From Deltaproteobacteria bacterium (GTDB lineage: Bacteria > Myxococcota_A > Polyangia > Polyangiales > Ga0077539): a stretch of DNA of 51,700 nt. Below are positions 8,600 to 16,348 of this stretch, piece after piece. Position 1 is the first letter of the stretch, and every line of letters begins with the position of its first letter. Both the position numbers and the translations under genes were made by a program. The DNA lies in the NCBI GenBank assembly GCA_030694465.1, contig JAUXYJ010000087.1, forward strand, positions 1 to 51,700, given 5' to 3'. Under the pieces are notes generated by a model. The model was given only the letters and a program-made list of their open reading frames with translations. It searched no databases and was not told the origin of the DNA.

Positions 8600-8686
8600 T
8601 GCTGGAGTGCACAAGAGCGCATTCGCGCTGAGGGATTGTGCGTGGGCCTGTGAGTGGAGGGGTGTCGTGTATGTTCTCTCGCGACG

Positions 8687-9317
8687 ATGAACCTGAGTGA
8701 AACACTGGGGCTGCCTGCGACGTTTTGTGCGAGCACCTTCAATCCGAAATTCTCGCGTAAGAACGACTGGCTTGCCGACCGGCAGAAGGACGTCGATTAC
8801 TTTGCGAAGGTGTCCGTGGCGGGGTGCTGCTGGATCACTGCAGGGTTGCTCTCGGTCGTTGGCGCACGACTCGAGACGCTCGCACCGGCCATGGACTGTC
8901 GAGGCTCTTACAACAAGAGATCAGCTTTTGTCGCTCGCTGGCGACCCCGACGCGTTGGTCGTGAGCCCCGCACTGTTGTCTGAAAATAACGTCGCGACGG
9001 ACGCCGACTTTGCAATGATCAAGGCCATCCATCTCGCAAGACAGGTCGCACGAGAAGCATCCAGGGCGGGGCCAAAGAACAACATGGATTACCTCGTCGA
9101 AGGGCTGCATATTGGCGTTCTGTGGGTGTTGTGGGGCGAGCAGGCAGTGCACGATTTTAGCCCATGGTACAAGCACGCACGACGGGTCATCATCGCGAGC
9201 GACAAGCGAACGGATGCGCCCACAGGGCGGCTGGAAAACCTGATTCCGCCGCATCTTTTGAACCAGAACGAGCCGGTGACGCGAGCCTCGTTCGTGCGTA
9301 GCGCGGTGACAAAGTAG
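8687..9317 (+). pseudogene. Hypothetical protein gene with an apparent frameshift
   Basis: Two consecutive plus-strand frames each look coding. The first starts at ATG 8687 (MNLSETLGLPATFCASTF) and has GC-rich third positions until about 8900, then runs to a stop at 8983 with poorer codons. The second, offset by +1, becomes coding-like from about 8930 (RDQLLSLAGDPDALVV) and ends at 9317, with a Trp-rich segment (HIGVLWVLWGEQAVHDFS). Joining them across 8895-8930 gives a plausible protein of about 210 residues. It could be a real mutation, a sequencing error or programmed shifting. No family is recognised. It precedes the ATPase/DUF4276 pair by about 200 bp. Confidence 0.5.
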
Positions 9318-9373
9318 CCCTCGAAGCGCAAGCAGCTCCTGCGCCGCGCAGAGGCTCACAGCAGTCCAAAGGG

Positions 9374-9401
9374 CCACGCTAGCGACACATGCGAAGCGTG
9401 G
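9374..9401. terminator. Weak hairpin after the frameshifted gene
   Basis: CCACGCT (9374-9380) and AGCGTGG (9395-9401) form a 7-bp stem with a 14-nt loop, 57 bp after the upstream stop codon. There is no U-tract, so the terminator call is tentative. Confidence 0.25.
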
Positions 9402-9520
9402 TCGCAGACAGGTGCAGCCGGAGTGCGAGCCCGCAGTGCGTCCATCGTAAAGCACACTAGACGCCTTCGGGACCACACCGCCAGGTCGCACGGCTGGGCG
9501 CGGTGATATAGCGTCAGACC

Positions 9521-10660
9521 ATGCTGACTTCGCTCAAGGTCAAGGGGCTCTGGTCGATCCAAGAAGCCGAGATCCAGTTTGGGGCGCTCAACGTCCTGCT
9601 GGGTGCCAACGGCGCAGGCAAGTCCTCGTTGCTCAACGTGTTTAGGCTCTTGCGCGCGATCATGAGCAGGGGGTTGAGCCATTATGTGGGCATTGAGATG
9701 GGTGGCGCATCCAGCGTGCTGCGCTATGGGCCCAAGAAAACCCCCGGCGCGAGCTTAGAGCTGGAGTTTCGCAGCGCGTTTGGACGCAATGGGTACACCG
9801 CGATGCTTAGCTATGCGGCAGGCGACAGGCTGCTCTTTGCCGAAGAGCGCGTCTGGTTTGAGCGGGATGGGCAGCCGCGTGGCGAGCATGTGATTGGGCC
9901 TGGAGGCCACGCAGAGTCTCAGATGGGCGAGACCTTGGCAGAAGGACACCCCGCCGGTCGAACCGCGAGGTTTGCCAAGTATGAGTTGGATCGGTATTGC
10001 CACCACCATTTTCATGACACGTCGATGACGGCCGCGTTGCGGTCGTCGGGGAGCGTGAGTGACACACCGTTTTTGCACGCGGACGGGAGCAATCTCGCTG
10101 CATTTTTGCTCTCGATGCGCACGCGTGACCCGATCGCGTACGAGCGCATCCGTGGGGTCGTGCGGCTCGCGTTTAGGCAGTTCGATGACTTTGTTCTTGA
10201 GCCCTCCGGGGGCTCGAACTCGTCGGTGCAGCTTCGTTGGCGAGAGCGCGGCAACGGCTATGATTTTGGCCCACATCAGCTCTCGGACGGGACCTTGCGG
10301 TTCATCGCCCTGGCTACGTTGCTCTTGCAGCCTGGCTCGGTGAACGACGGGGACTACCCGAATTTTCCGAAGCTGATTGTGTTGGATGAACCTGAGCTGG
10401 GGCTGCACCCGGTGGCCATGCAGCTTGTCGCTGAAATGCTTCGGACGTTTAGCGCGCAAGTGATTGTGGCGACGCAGTCCGTCGACATGTTGGGCCAGCT
10501 TGTCGCGGACGCGAGCGAGCTTGATCGGCTCTTGCTTGTGGACCGCGACGCAAACGGAACGGTCTTTCGCAGAGCCGATCGCGACGCGTTGGGACCGTGG
10601 CTTGAAGACTATGCGCCGACGCAGCTCTGGACTCATGGCTTGATCGGGGCCCTGCCATGA
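9521..10660 (+). CDS. AAA family ATPase (ABC/SMC-like, AAA_21 type)
   Basis: This 379-residue ABC/SMC-type ATPase has all its motifs intact: Walker A GANGAGKSS (28-36), signature LSDGTLR (254-260), Walker B LIVLDEPELG (285-294) and a TQS switch segment (318-320). The AAA_21 group includes the OLD, PtuA, AriA and AbiLi-like ATPases, which commonly pair with a nuclease or TOPRIM partner in phage defence. The next gene starts inside this stop codon (ATGA at 10657-10660), so the two proteins are coupled and probably form one complex. A TATAGC-like -10 element lies just upstream of the ATG. The defence role is inferred from architecture only. Confidence 0.88.
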   Translation: MLTSLKVKGLWSIQEAEIQFGALNVLLGANGAGKSSLLNVFRLLRAIMSRGLSHYVGIEMGGASSVLRYGPKKTPGASLELEFRSAFGRNGYTAMLSYAAGDRLLFAEERVWFERDGQPRGEHVIGPGGHAESQMGETLAEGHPAGRTARFAKYELDRYCHHHFHDTSMTAALRSSGSVSDTPFLHADGSNLAAFLLSMRTRDPIAYERIRGVVRLAFRQFDDFVLEPSGGSNSSVQLRWRERGNGYDFGPHQLSDGTLRFIALATLLLQPGSVNDGDYPNFPKLIVLDEPELGLHPVAMQLVAEMLRTFSAQVIVATQSVDMLGQLVADASELDRLLLVDRDANGTVFRRADRDALGPWLEDYAPTQLWTHGLIGALP

Positions 10661-11403
10661 AGCGCATTTTGATGGTCTGCGAGGGACAGACTGAGCGCGA
10701 TTTTGTTCAGAGCTGCCTGGGGCCCTACATCCAAGAGAAGACCCTGTATGGGGGCACACTCGTGCCAACGATGCTCATCACAAGCATTGGTGCAGAGCGT
10801 GGTCAGGGTGGGCACGCGCACCAGTACAAATATATCGAACACGCGGTGAAGACAGCCCTGAAGGATCGCGACGCGGTGGCGGTCACGACCATGCTGGATG
10901 TGTTTCACGCGCCAGCCGACAGCCCCTGGGCCAGCATCCCAAAGACAGCGGATCCCATCACCTGGGTGGCGTCTTTGGAGAGTGCGTTTGCAAGAACTAT
11001 CAACGATCCAAGGTTTGTTCCGTACCTGAGCCTGTACGAGTTTGAGGCCCTGCTTTTCTCGGCGCCTGAGGTCCTCGGCGCGCGAGTTCCGTCGCTCGCT
11101 GGGTCCGTCGCAGAGATCAAGGCGCTCGTGGCCGCGCGAGGGTCCCCAGAGCACGTCAATGATGGCAAAGAGACGGCGCCTGCGAAGCGATTGGAGGCTT
11201 GGTCTTGCGACCCCGACAACAAGGTTCAGTACAAAAAGGTCATTGACGGCAACGCGGTAAGCGAAGCGATCGGGATCGAGACCATGCGACGTGAGTGCAA
11301 ACACTTTGACCAGTGGGTCTGCAAGCTCCTCCAACGGATCACGCCTGGCACTCGTTGCAAGTCCGCGTGCGAACCCGCCAAGTGCCCTTCGCTCTCTCGC
11401 TAG
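10657..11403 (+). CDS. DUF4276 family protein (TOPRIM-like partner of the ATPase)
   Basis: This 248-residue protein matches the DUF4276 pattern: an N-terminal CEGQTE with Glu9, a central Asp81 in TTMLDVF, and YEFEALLFS (127-135) with Glu128 and Glu130. These acidic residues resemble TOPRIM metal sites as in OLD, RloB and AriB-type proteins, suggesting a nuclease or nucleic-acid-triggered effector. In most family members I would expect DYY after the Met-Leu; here it is DVF. The C-terminus is Cys-rich (CKSACEPAKC). It is coupled to the ATPase by a 4-bp overlap. Its stop shares CTAG (11400-11403) with the stop of the convergent gene. Confidence 0.85.
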   Translation: MKRILMVCEGQTERDFVQSCLGPYIQEKTLYGGTLVPTMLITSIGAERGQGGHAHQYKYIEHAVKTALKDRDAVAVTTMLDVFHAPADSPWASIPKTADPITWVASLESAFARTINDPRFVPYLSLYEFEALLFSAPEVLGARVPSLAGSVAEIKALVAARGSPEHVNDGKETAPAKRLEAWSCDPDNKVQYKKVIDGNAVSEAIGIETMRRECKHFDQWVCKLLQRITPGTRCKSACEPAKCPSLSR

Positions 11404-11675
11404 AGGTTCTCGATGCTCTTCATCATTTCGGGGACGAAGTGGCCGCGGAGGCGCAAGAGCGAGTCGCTGCGCAGCGCGCGCAGGGGGCGGGTGCTCTGGC
11501 CGGTGGCGCCGACGAGCGAGCCCTGGACGCGCTCGGGCTCGAAGCAGAAGGTCTGGTCGCGGCTTGTGCCGCTCGCGCTCGATGAGCCCGCGCACTGGGC
11601 TTGGTCTTGCGCGAGGGCCGACGAGGCCATGGAGACGACGGACAACACGGTGATCACGCGGAGGGCTCGCAACAT
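11400..11675 (-). CDS. Small secreted protein with signal peptide
   Basis: This 91-residue protein starts MLRALRVITVLSVVSM, followed by SSALAQ, a clear signal peptide with an Ala-x-Ala-type cleavage site. The mature part has two Cys (QCAG and TFCF) that could pair. It has a conserved-looking C-terminus, LLRLRGHFVPEMMKSIENL. The start at 11675 was chosen for the signal peptide; upstream residues look non-coding. A near-palindrome (11711-11726) sits in the upstream gap. The function is unknown. Confidence 0.75.
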   Translation of the reverse strand: MLRALRVITVLSVVSMASSALAQDQAQCAGSSSASGTSRDQTFCFEPERVQGSLVGATGQSTRPLRALRSDSLLRLRGHFVPEMMKSIENL

Positions 11676-11710
11676 GGTGGTCTCGGGCTTTCTTGGGAGA
11701 GCGTTTGACT

Positions 11711-11726
11711 CTGTGAATTCGCAGAG
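11711..11726. promoter_or_regulatory. CTG-N8-CAG near-palindrome, copy 1
   Basis: TCTGTGAATTCGCAGA is palindromic except for one position in each half, and a flanking C/G pair extends it to 18 bp. It lies 36 bp upstream of the start of the secreted-protein gene. A closely related sequence is at 49049-49064 upstream of recR. The CTG-N8-CAG outline recalls a LexA-type dimer site, but this is only a resemblance. Confidence 0.3.
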
Positions 11727-11783
11727 AGAATCACAGCGTACGCGCAGCGATACGGCGTGCATCGCGGGCGCGTACAAGGGCTC

Positions 11784-13055
11784 TCAGACCCGGGGAGACG
11801 CGCTGGGCTTGGGTGAATTCGGCGTGGGCTCTGCGGAGGGTGCGGGGTGGGTGGGCAAGAGCTTTCCGTGCGAGTCAAAGCGCAGGGCGGTGTCGCGCCA
11901 TTGCACCTCGGTCATGGTGCGGGCGCGGCGATAGGCGCCCCAAAGCAGCACGTCGGCGAGCCACGGATCACACAGCACACGGCGCAGCGTGCGGCGCTGG
12001 CCCGAGGCCGCGATCGCGTGGGCAGAGACCCACGAGCGCGCGAAGATCACGGTGAGCGCGAGCGTGAGGGAAGCGCGTGGGGCCCACAGCGAGAGCGCAA
12101 GCGCGCAGAGCACTTGCGCGATCGGCGAGGCAAAGAGCAAGGGATACGAGCGCAAGAGCGCGGGGCGCTGTGTGCGGATCACCATGAGCCAGCGGGCATA
12201 GCGCGCGCGGGCTTGGGACCACGAGCGATCGTGCGCGGTGGACAGGGCCATCGGGGCGATCGCGCGCACCGAGAGCGATTGTGCGCGCAGGGCGTGGGCC
12301 AGGGCCATGTCTTCGCCGAGGTCGCGGGTGAGCGAGGCAAAGCCGCCGACGAGGGCCAGGGCGTCGGCGCGGAGGGCGAAGAGCTTTCCGACGAGCGAGG
12401 CAGGGTCGAGGCGAGCGAGGAGGGCGAATGCGTGGAGTGAGCCGGTGAGCACGGCGAGCGAGGCGCGGTCGCCGAGCGTTCGCGGCGTGGGGGACTCGGG
12501 GACCGGGGCCCAGAGGGCGGCGTGGGTTCCGTGGGCTAAATCGCGGGTGAAGAGCGTGAGGTCTGTGTGCGTGAGGTCTACGTCGGCGTCGGCCACGAGC
12601 ACGATCGCGGACTCGGGGCTGTGCGCCACGCCGCGGGCGAGCTGGTCGCACTTGTGGTTAGGCCCGCGCGCGTGGGTGAGCAAAACGGCCGTGGGGATGC
12701 CCTGTTCGGTGAGCCACTGGGCGGCGTCCACCGCGGTGGGCCACGCGGGGTCTCGCGCGCTGTCCACGAGCAAGAGGCACGTGAGCGAGAGGGCATCGCG
12801 CGAGGCTTGGGTCGTGCGCGCGAGCGAGCAGAGGTTGCGCGAGAGCTCGGGATCAGCGCCGCTGCAGGGTCTTAAGACAAGCACGCTAGGCGCGACGAGC
12901 GGAGGGAGCGTACGTGGTGGCTTGGCCCAGTGTTTTTGCACACGAACGAGCAACGGCTGCACACTGGGCGAGAGCATGGCCCACAGGCCCACGATGACCG
13001 TGCACGCGGTCCAGAGCGAGAGCGCGATCGTGGCGAGGAGAGCGAAGTGGACCAT
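11784..13055 (-). CDS. Ceramide-glucosyltransferase-like glycosyltransferase (GT21/GT2)
   Basis: This 423-residue membrane glycosyltransferase has the GT21 signature set: DADVD (156-160), the catalytic GED (247-249) and RYARW (285-289, the R/Q-x-x-RW motif). It also has an N-terminal anchor (residues 4-28) and hydrophobic C-terminal segments (about 300-350). Family members move a sugar onto a lipid such as ceramide or a hopanoid (HpnI). There are no hopanoid genes nearby, so the acceptor is open; myxobacteria do make sphingolipids. The start at 13055 (MVHFALLATIALSLW) fits a signal-anchor, while the upstream extension is Arg/Pro-rich and looks non-coding. Confidence 0.82.
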   Translation of the reverse strand: MVHFALLATIALSLWTACTVIVGLWAMLSPSVQPLLVRVQKHWAKPPRTLPPLVAPSVLVLRPCSGADPELSRNLCSLARTTQASRDALSLTCLLLVDSARDPAWPTAVDAAQWLTEQGIPTAVLLTHARGPNHKCDQLARGVAHSPESAIVLVADADVDLTHTDLTLFTRDLAHGTHAALWAPVPESPTPRTLGDRASLAVLTGSLHAFALLARLDPASLVGKLFALRADALALVGGFASLTRDLGEDMALAHALRAQSLSVRAIAPMALSTAHDRSWSQARARYARWLMVIRTQRPALLRSYPLLFASPIAQVLCALALSLWAPRASLTLALTVIFARSWVSAHAIAASGQRRTLRRVLCDPWLADVLLWGAYRRARTMTEVQWRDTALRFDSHGKLLPTHPAPSAEPTPNSPKPSASPRV

Positions 13056-13072
13056 GGGGCTACGGTGAGGGC

Positions 13073-13861
13073 TTAGGCACCCTCGAAGAGGGGCGTGGTG
13101 CGAGCGGCCGCGGCGGCGAGGCCTTGGCCGAGGTCGCGGCTCGCGTAGCTCTCGGCCTGGCGAAACGCTTCGTGATCGAGGGCTCGGTCCAGCGCGTGGG
13201 GGTCCACGGCGAGGGACTCTTTGATTCCCCGGACCGCGAGGGGGGCGCTGGTGGCGATCTGGCGCGCGAGGGCCTGGGCGCGGGCGAGCACCTGGGTGGG
13301 CTCGACCGCGTCGAGACACAGGCCCATGGCGAGGGCCTCGCGGCCATCAAAGCGCCGCCCGGTGAAGAGCAGCTCGGCGGCGCGCTGGGCGCCCACGCGG
13401 CGCGGGAGGAGGTACGTCGCGCCCATCCCAGGGTGCAGCCCGAGCTGGGCAAAGTTAAGCGCGAGCTTCGCGGACTGGTCCATCACGGTGAGGTCACACG
13501 CGAGGGCGACGCAGAGCCCAGCCCCGATCGCGGCGCCCTCGACGGCGGCGATGGTGGGCACGGGGAGCGAAGTGACAGAGAGATATTTGCGGTAAAACTG
13601 CAGCATAAAATCGCGCGCAGTGACAAAGCCGCTGCTGCGGAGCTGCTCTAGCATCGCGAGGTCTCCGCCGCCCGAGAAGGTCCCGCCGGCGCCCGCGAGC
13701 ACGACGGCGCGCACAGCGGTGTTGGCGCGCAGGGTGTGCACCGCGTCTGAGAGGGCGTCGCCCATGGCGGCGGTCATGGCGTTGCGTCGCGCCGGGTCGT
13801 TGAAGAACACCGTGGCAACGGACTGGTCGATCTCGATGTGGACTAGGTTGGTTGAGCTCAT
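13073..13861 (-). CDS. Enoyl-CoA hydratase/isomerase family protein
   Basis: This 262-residue crotonase-fold enzyme should act on acyl-CoA thioesters. The oxyanion-hole segments AGAGGTFSGGGDL (56-68) and EGAAIGAGL (108-116) are present. The position of the catalytic Glu144 of rat crotonase is Phe137 here, whereas the Glu164 equivalent is kept (Glu163 in RAAELLF). That pattern argues against a classical hydratase and fits an isomerase-like or other reaction. The start at 13861 gives the family length. It is separated by only 17 bp from the glycosyltransferase gene downstream and so is probably co-transcribed with it. Confidence 0.85.
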   Translation of the reverse strand: MSSTNLVHIEIDQSVATVFFNDPARRNAMTAAMGDALSDAVHTLRANTAVRAVVLAGAGGTFSGGGDLAMLEQLRSSGFVTARDFMLQFYRKYLSVTSLPVPTIAAVEGAAIGAGLCVALACDLTVMDQSAKLALNFAQLGLHPGMGATYLLPRRVGAQRAAELLFTGRRFDGREALAMGLCLDAVEPTQVLARAQALARQIATSAPLAVRGIKESLAVDPHALDRALDHEAFRQAESYASRDLGQGLAAAAARTTPLFEGA

Positions 13862-13924
13862 GGCAGAGGCCGTGGACTCTACGATGCTTGGCACACGTAC
13901 GGGGGTGCGCAGTACGATCGCGCG

Positions 13925-14833
13925 ATGAGCGAACCGCACTCGGCCGAGCACCTCAATGACACGCGAGACTCTTGGTGGAACCACGATTTTCTCGCGCTCT
14001 TGGCCAAGCGGACAGGGCTCGATCGTGCGCTACGGGTGCTGGATGTGGGTGCAGGTCAGGGCCATTTTGGCAGGGCCCTCGCGATGCACTTGCCCGACGG
14101 GTTCGCGCTCGACGGCGTAGACCCCGAGCCCGCGTGGGTCGCACAAGCGACCGAGCAAGGGCGCGCGTGGCTCGCGCAGACTGGGCGCAAGGGCACGATG
14201 AACTACACGCAAGGGACGGCCGAGTCGCTGCCCTTTGCGGCGCACAGCTTTGACGCGGTGGTGTGCCAGACGGTGTTAATGCATTTGCGTGACCCCGCGG
14301 TGGCCCTGCGCGAGATGCAGCGGGTGCTCGTGCCGGGTGGGCTGGTGCTGGTCGCTGAGCCGAACAACCTCGGGATGCTGCAGCGGCTCGCGGTGAGCAC
14401 GCTGCGCGATGCCCCCGCGCGGTTGGGTCAGCAGGCCGAGGATTTTGCGAGGTTATTTCTTGGCAAGCGCGCGCTCGGCGAGGGAGACCAGATGCTGGGC
14501 GCGAGGCTCCCCGAGCTGCTGGCAGGGCTCAGTGAGCTGCAGTATTGCTGCACGGACCGGCCCTTTGTGATGGCGCCTCCGTACGACACACCGGCGCAGC
14601 GCGCGGAGATCGCGCAGTTGCGAGACCGCGTAGGGCGTGGGGTCGCAGGGTATCGCCGCGAGCAAGCTCAGCGCTATTGGCTCGCGGGAGGAGGCACGGG
14701 AGAGGGCTTTGAGGCGATGTACGAGCGGCTGCTCGCGAGCGACCGCGAAGAGCTTGCGGCGATCGAGGCGGGCACGCACAGCGAGCTCACGGCGGTGGTG
14801 TTGCTGGTGGGCTCGGGACGAACGGCCGGGTGA
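13925..14833 (+). CDS. Class I SAM-dependent methyltransferase
   Basis: This 302-residue methyltransferase has motif I VLDVGAGQGHFG (38-49), an acidic residue after the second strand (DGVDPE) and a motif IV-type FDAVVCQTVLMHL. A post-motif segment typical of UbiE/Methyltransf_11 proteins follows (LVPGGLVLVAEPNN). The N-terminus and C-terminal third carry no recognisable specificity domain, so the substrate is unknown. It is divergent from the crotonase gene with about 60 bp between, and both may share a control region. Confidence 0.88.
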   Translation: MSEPHSAEHLNDTRDSWWNHDFLALLAKRTGLDRALRVLDVGAGQGHFGRALAMHLPDGFALDGVDPEPAWVAQATEQGRAWLAQTGRKGTMNYTQGTAESLPFAAHSFDAVVCQTVLMHLRDPAVALREMQRVLVPGGLVLVAEPNNLGMLQRLAVSTLRDAPARLGQQAEDFARLFLGKRALGEGDQMLGARLPELLAGLSELQYCCTDRPFVMAPPYDTPAQRAEIAQLRDRVGRGVAGYRREQAQRYWLAGGGTGEGFEAMYERLLASDREELAAIEAGTHSELTAVVLLVGSGRTAG

Positions 14834-14873
14834 TTTGCAGCACGTTTGTGCGCTCACCCGGTCGCGTGGGGCC

Positions 14874-16163
14874 TCAGTTGCGGGCGGTGTTCACGCTGCC
14901 CTGGACGCTGACCGAGACGCTGACGGCGACGTTAACGCGCGCCACGGCGATCGGGAGCGCTGCGACGGCTTGCGCCGAACACACCGCGGCGGCTGCCCCG
15001 AGTGAGAACGCGCTGCGTGCAAACCCTGCTCCGTTGCGGACGAGGGCCTCGCCGGCTTGGCCAAGGTCTGCGACCCGTGCACCGATCGCGGTGATCTGAG
15101 GGACACGCGCGGACACCGCGGTCTGCACACGCTGACTACGGGCCATTGCGTCCGCTGCGGCCGTGCCATCGACAACAATTCGGGTCTGTCCGGGAGTGCA
15201 TTCGCGGTACTCAATCTGTGTAGAATCACAGCTCTCGCGACACTCGGTGCGCACCTCGGGGGGCACGATACGGCCGGTGCACACAGGGGCTTGGTACTCG
15301 ACCGAACATCCACCACGGCACTCGCCCGAACACGACGCTTGACCGCTCAGTTCGCAGCGCCCTTGGCACGAGCCGGTGCAGCCCGCAGAGCAGCGCCCGC
15401 GACAGGTGCCTTGGCAGGTTCCGGTGCAGTTTCCCTGGGCATCGCGTGACGAACACGTGCCCTCACAGATGCCGTTGCACTGCCCCGTACACGAGCCCGA
15501 GCATGTGCCCTCACACGCGCCACCACACTGCCCGTTGACCTCGACCGCGCAGCGACCCGAGCAGCTCGCGCCGCAGCTTCCGCGCATCTCGCCGCCCTGG
15601 CACTGATACTCGACGCGGCCTTGCTCCACGACCCGTGGCTCACAGCGCTGAATACACGCGCGGTACTCTTGGACGCGGGTCTTGCAGACCGGCTCAGTGC
15701 GCTCGACGCGCGTGGTCAGCCGTGCCGCACGGATCGCTGCGATTTCGCTCTGCAATTTGCCATTGACGGCGGTGCACTGGGCGCGCGTATCGGTGCCGTT
15801 GGCGTTGATCTCGGCGTCGGTCATCCCGAGGTCGGTCCCGAGCCCACGACACACGCTCACGAGCGTGCTGTCGATGTCCCCTGCGGCCCTTGCAAACGAG
15901 CCTGCCGCGATCATAAAGGCCGAGAACGATTGAGCGTCCTGTGTCGCCCCGTAGCTCGCGCTCGCGCACGCATCCGTAGCCCCACCCGACGAGTTTGTAG
16001 CGCCAGCGCCGCCCGTCCCTCCGGTGCCCACCGTGGTGTCTGTGCCCACCATGCCACCTCCCTGCACAGAGCCTCCACCGGAGCCGCCAGACGAGCTCGT
16101 GAGGCACCCTCCCCCAACGACGAGAGAAGCGATCAGCGAGAGAAACTGAGTGGTTCGTTGCAT
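14874..16163 (-). CDS. Lipoprotein with dense CxGxC repeats
   Basis: This 429-residue protein begins MQRTTQFLSLIASLVVGGG and then Cys20, a lipobox-like signal. A Gly/Ser/Thr linker (about 21-65) follows, then a helical region (about 65-150). The centre is about 130 residues of very regular Cys pattern (for example GACEGTCSGSCTGQCNG), flanked by segments with paired C-x3-C (CRESC, CIQRC). The C-terminal part is Ala/Val-rich and helical, ending VSVSVSVQGSV. The spacing suggests a disulfide-stitched rod or metal-rich segment on the cell surface. The start at 16163 was chosen for the signal peptide. It is divergent from another Cys-rich lipoprotein gene at 16349. Confidence 0.8.
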   Translation of the reverse strand: MQRTTQFLSLIASLVVGGGCLTSSSGGSGGGSVQGGGMVGTDTTVGTGGTGGAGATNSSGGATDACASASYGATQDAQSFSAFMIAAGSFARAAGDIDSTLVSVCRGLGTDLGMTDAEINANGTDTRAQCTAVNGKLQSEIAAIRAARLTTRVERTEPVCKTRVQEYRACIQRCEPRVVEQGRVEYQCQGGEMRGSCGASCSGRCAVEVNGQCGGACEGTCSGSCTGQCNGICEGTCSSRDAQGNCTGTCQGTCRGRCSAGCTGSCQGRCELSGQASCSGECRGGCSVEYQAPVCTGRIVPPEVRTECRESCDSTQIEYRECTPGQTRIVVDGTAAADAMARSQRVQTAVSARVPQITAIGARVADLGQAGEALVRNGAGFARSAFSLGAAAAVCSAQAVAALPIAVARVNVAVSVSVSVQGSVNTARN

Positions 16164-16348
16164 GGTGTCTTGGTCGTCCCTGCGCGTTTGCGCTGTGGCT
16201 AAAATTGCAACACCGCAGAGCCTCTTTGAGACTCGTGCTGCATTGTGACCGCCGAGGATCACGCTGGACGGCTAAACGCTGCAAGTGCCAAGGCAATTCA
16301 GCACGCAGATTGCCTTCTGAGATCAGAGTCTGTGGTAGGCAACCAAAG

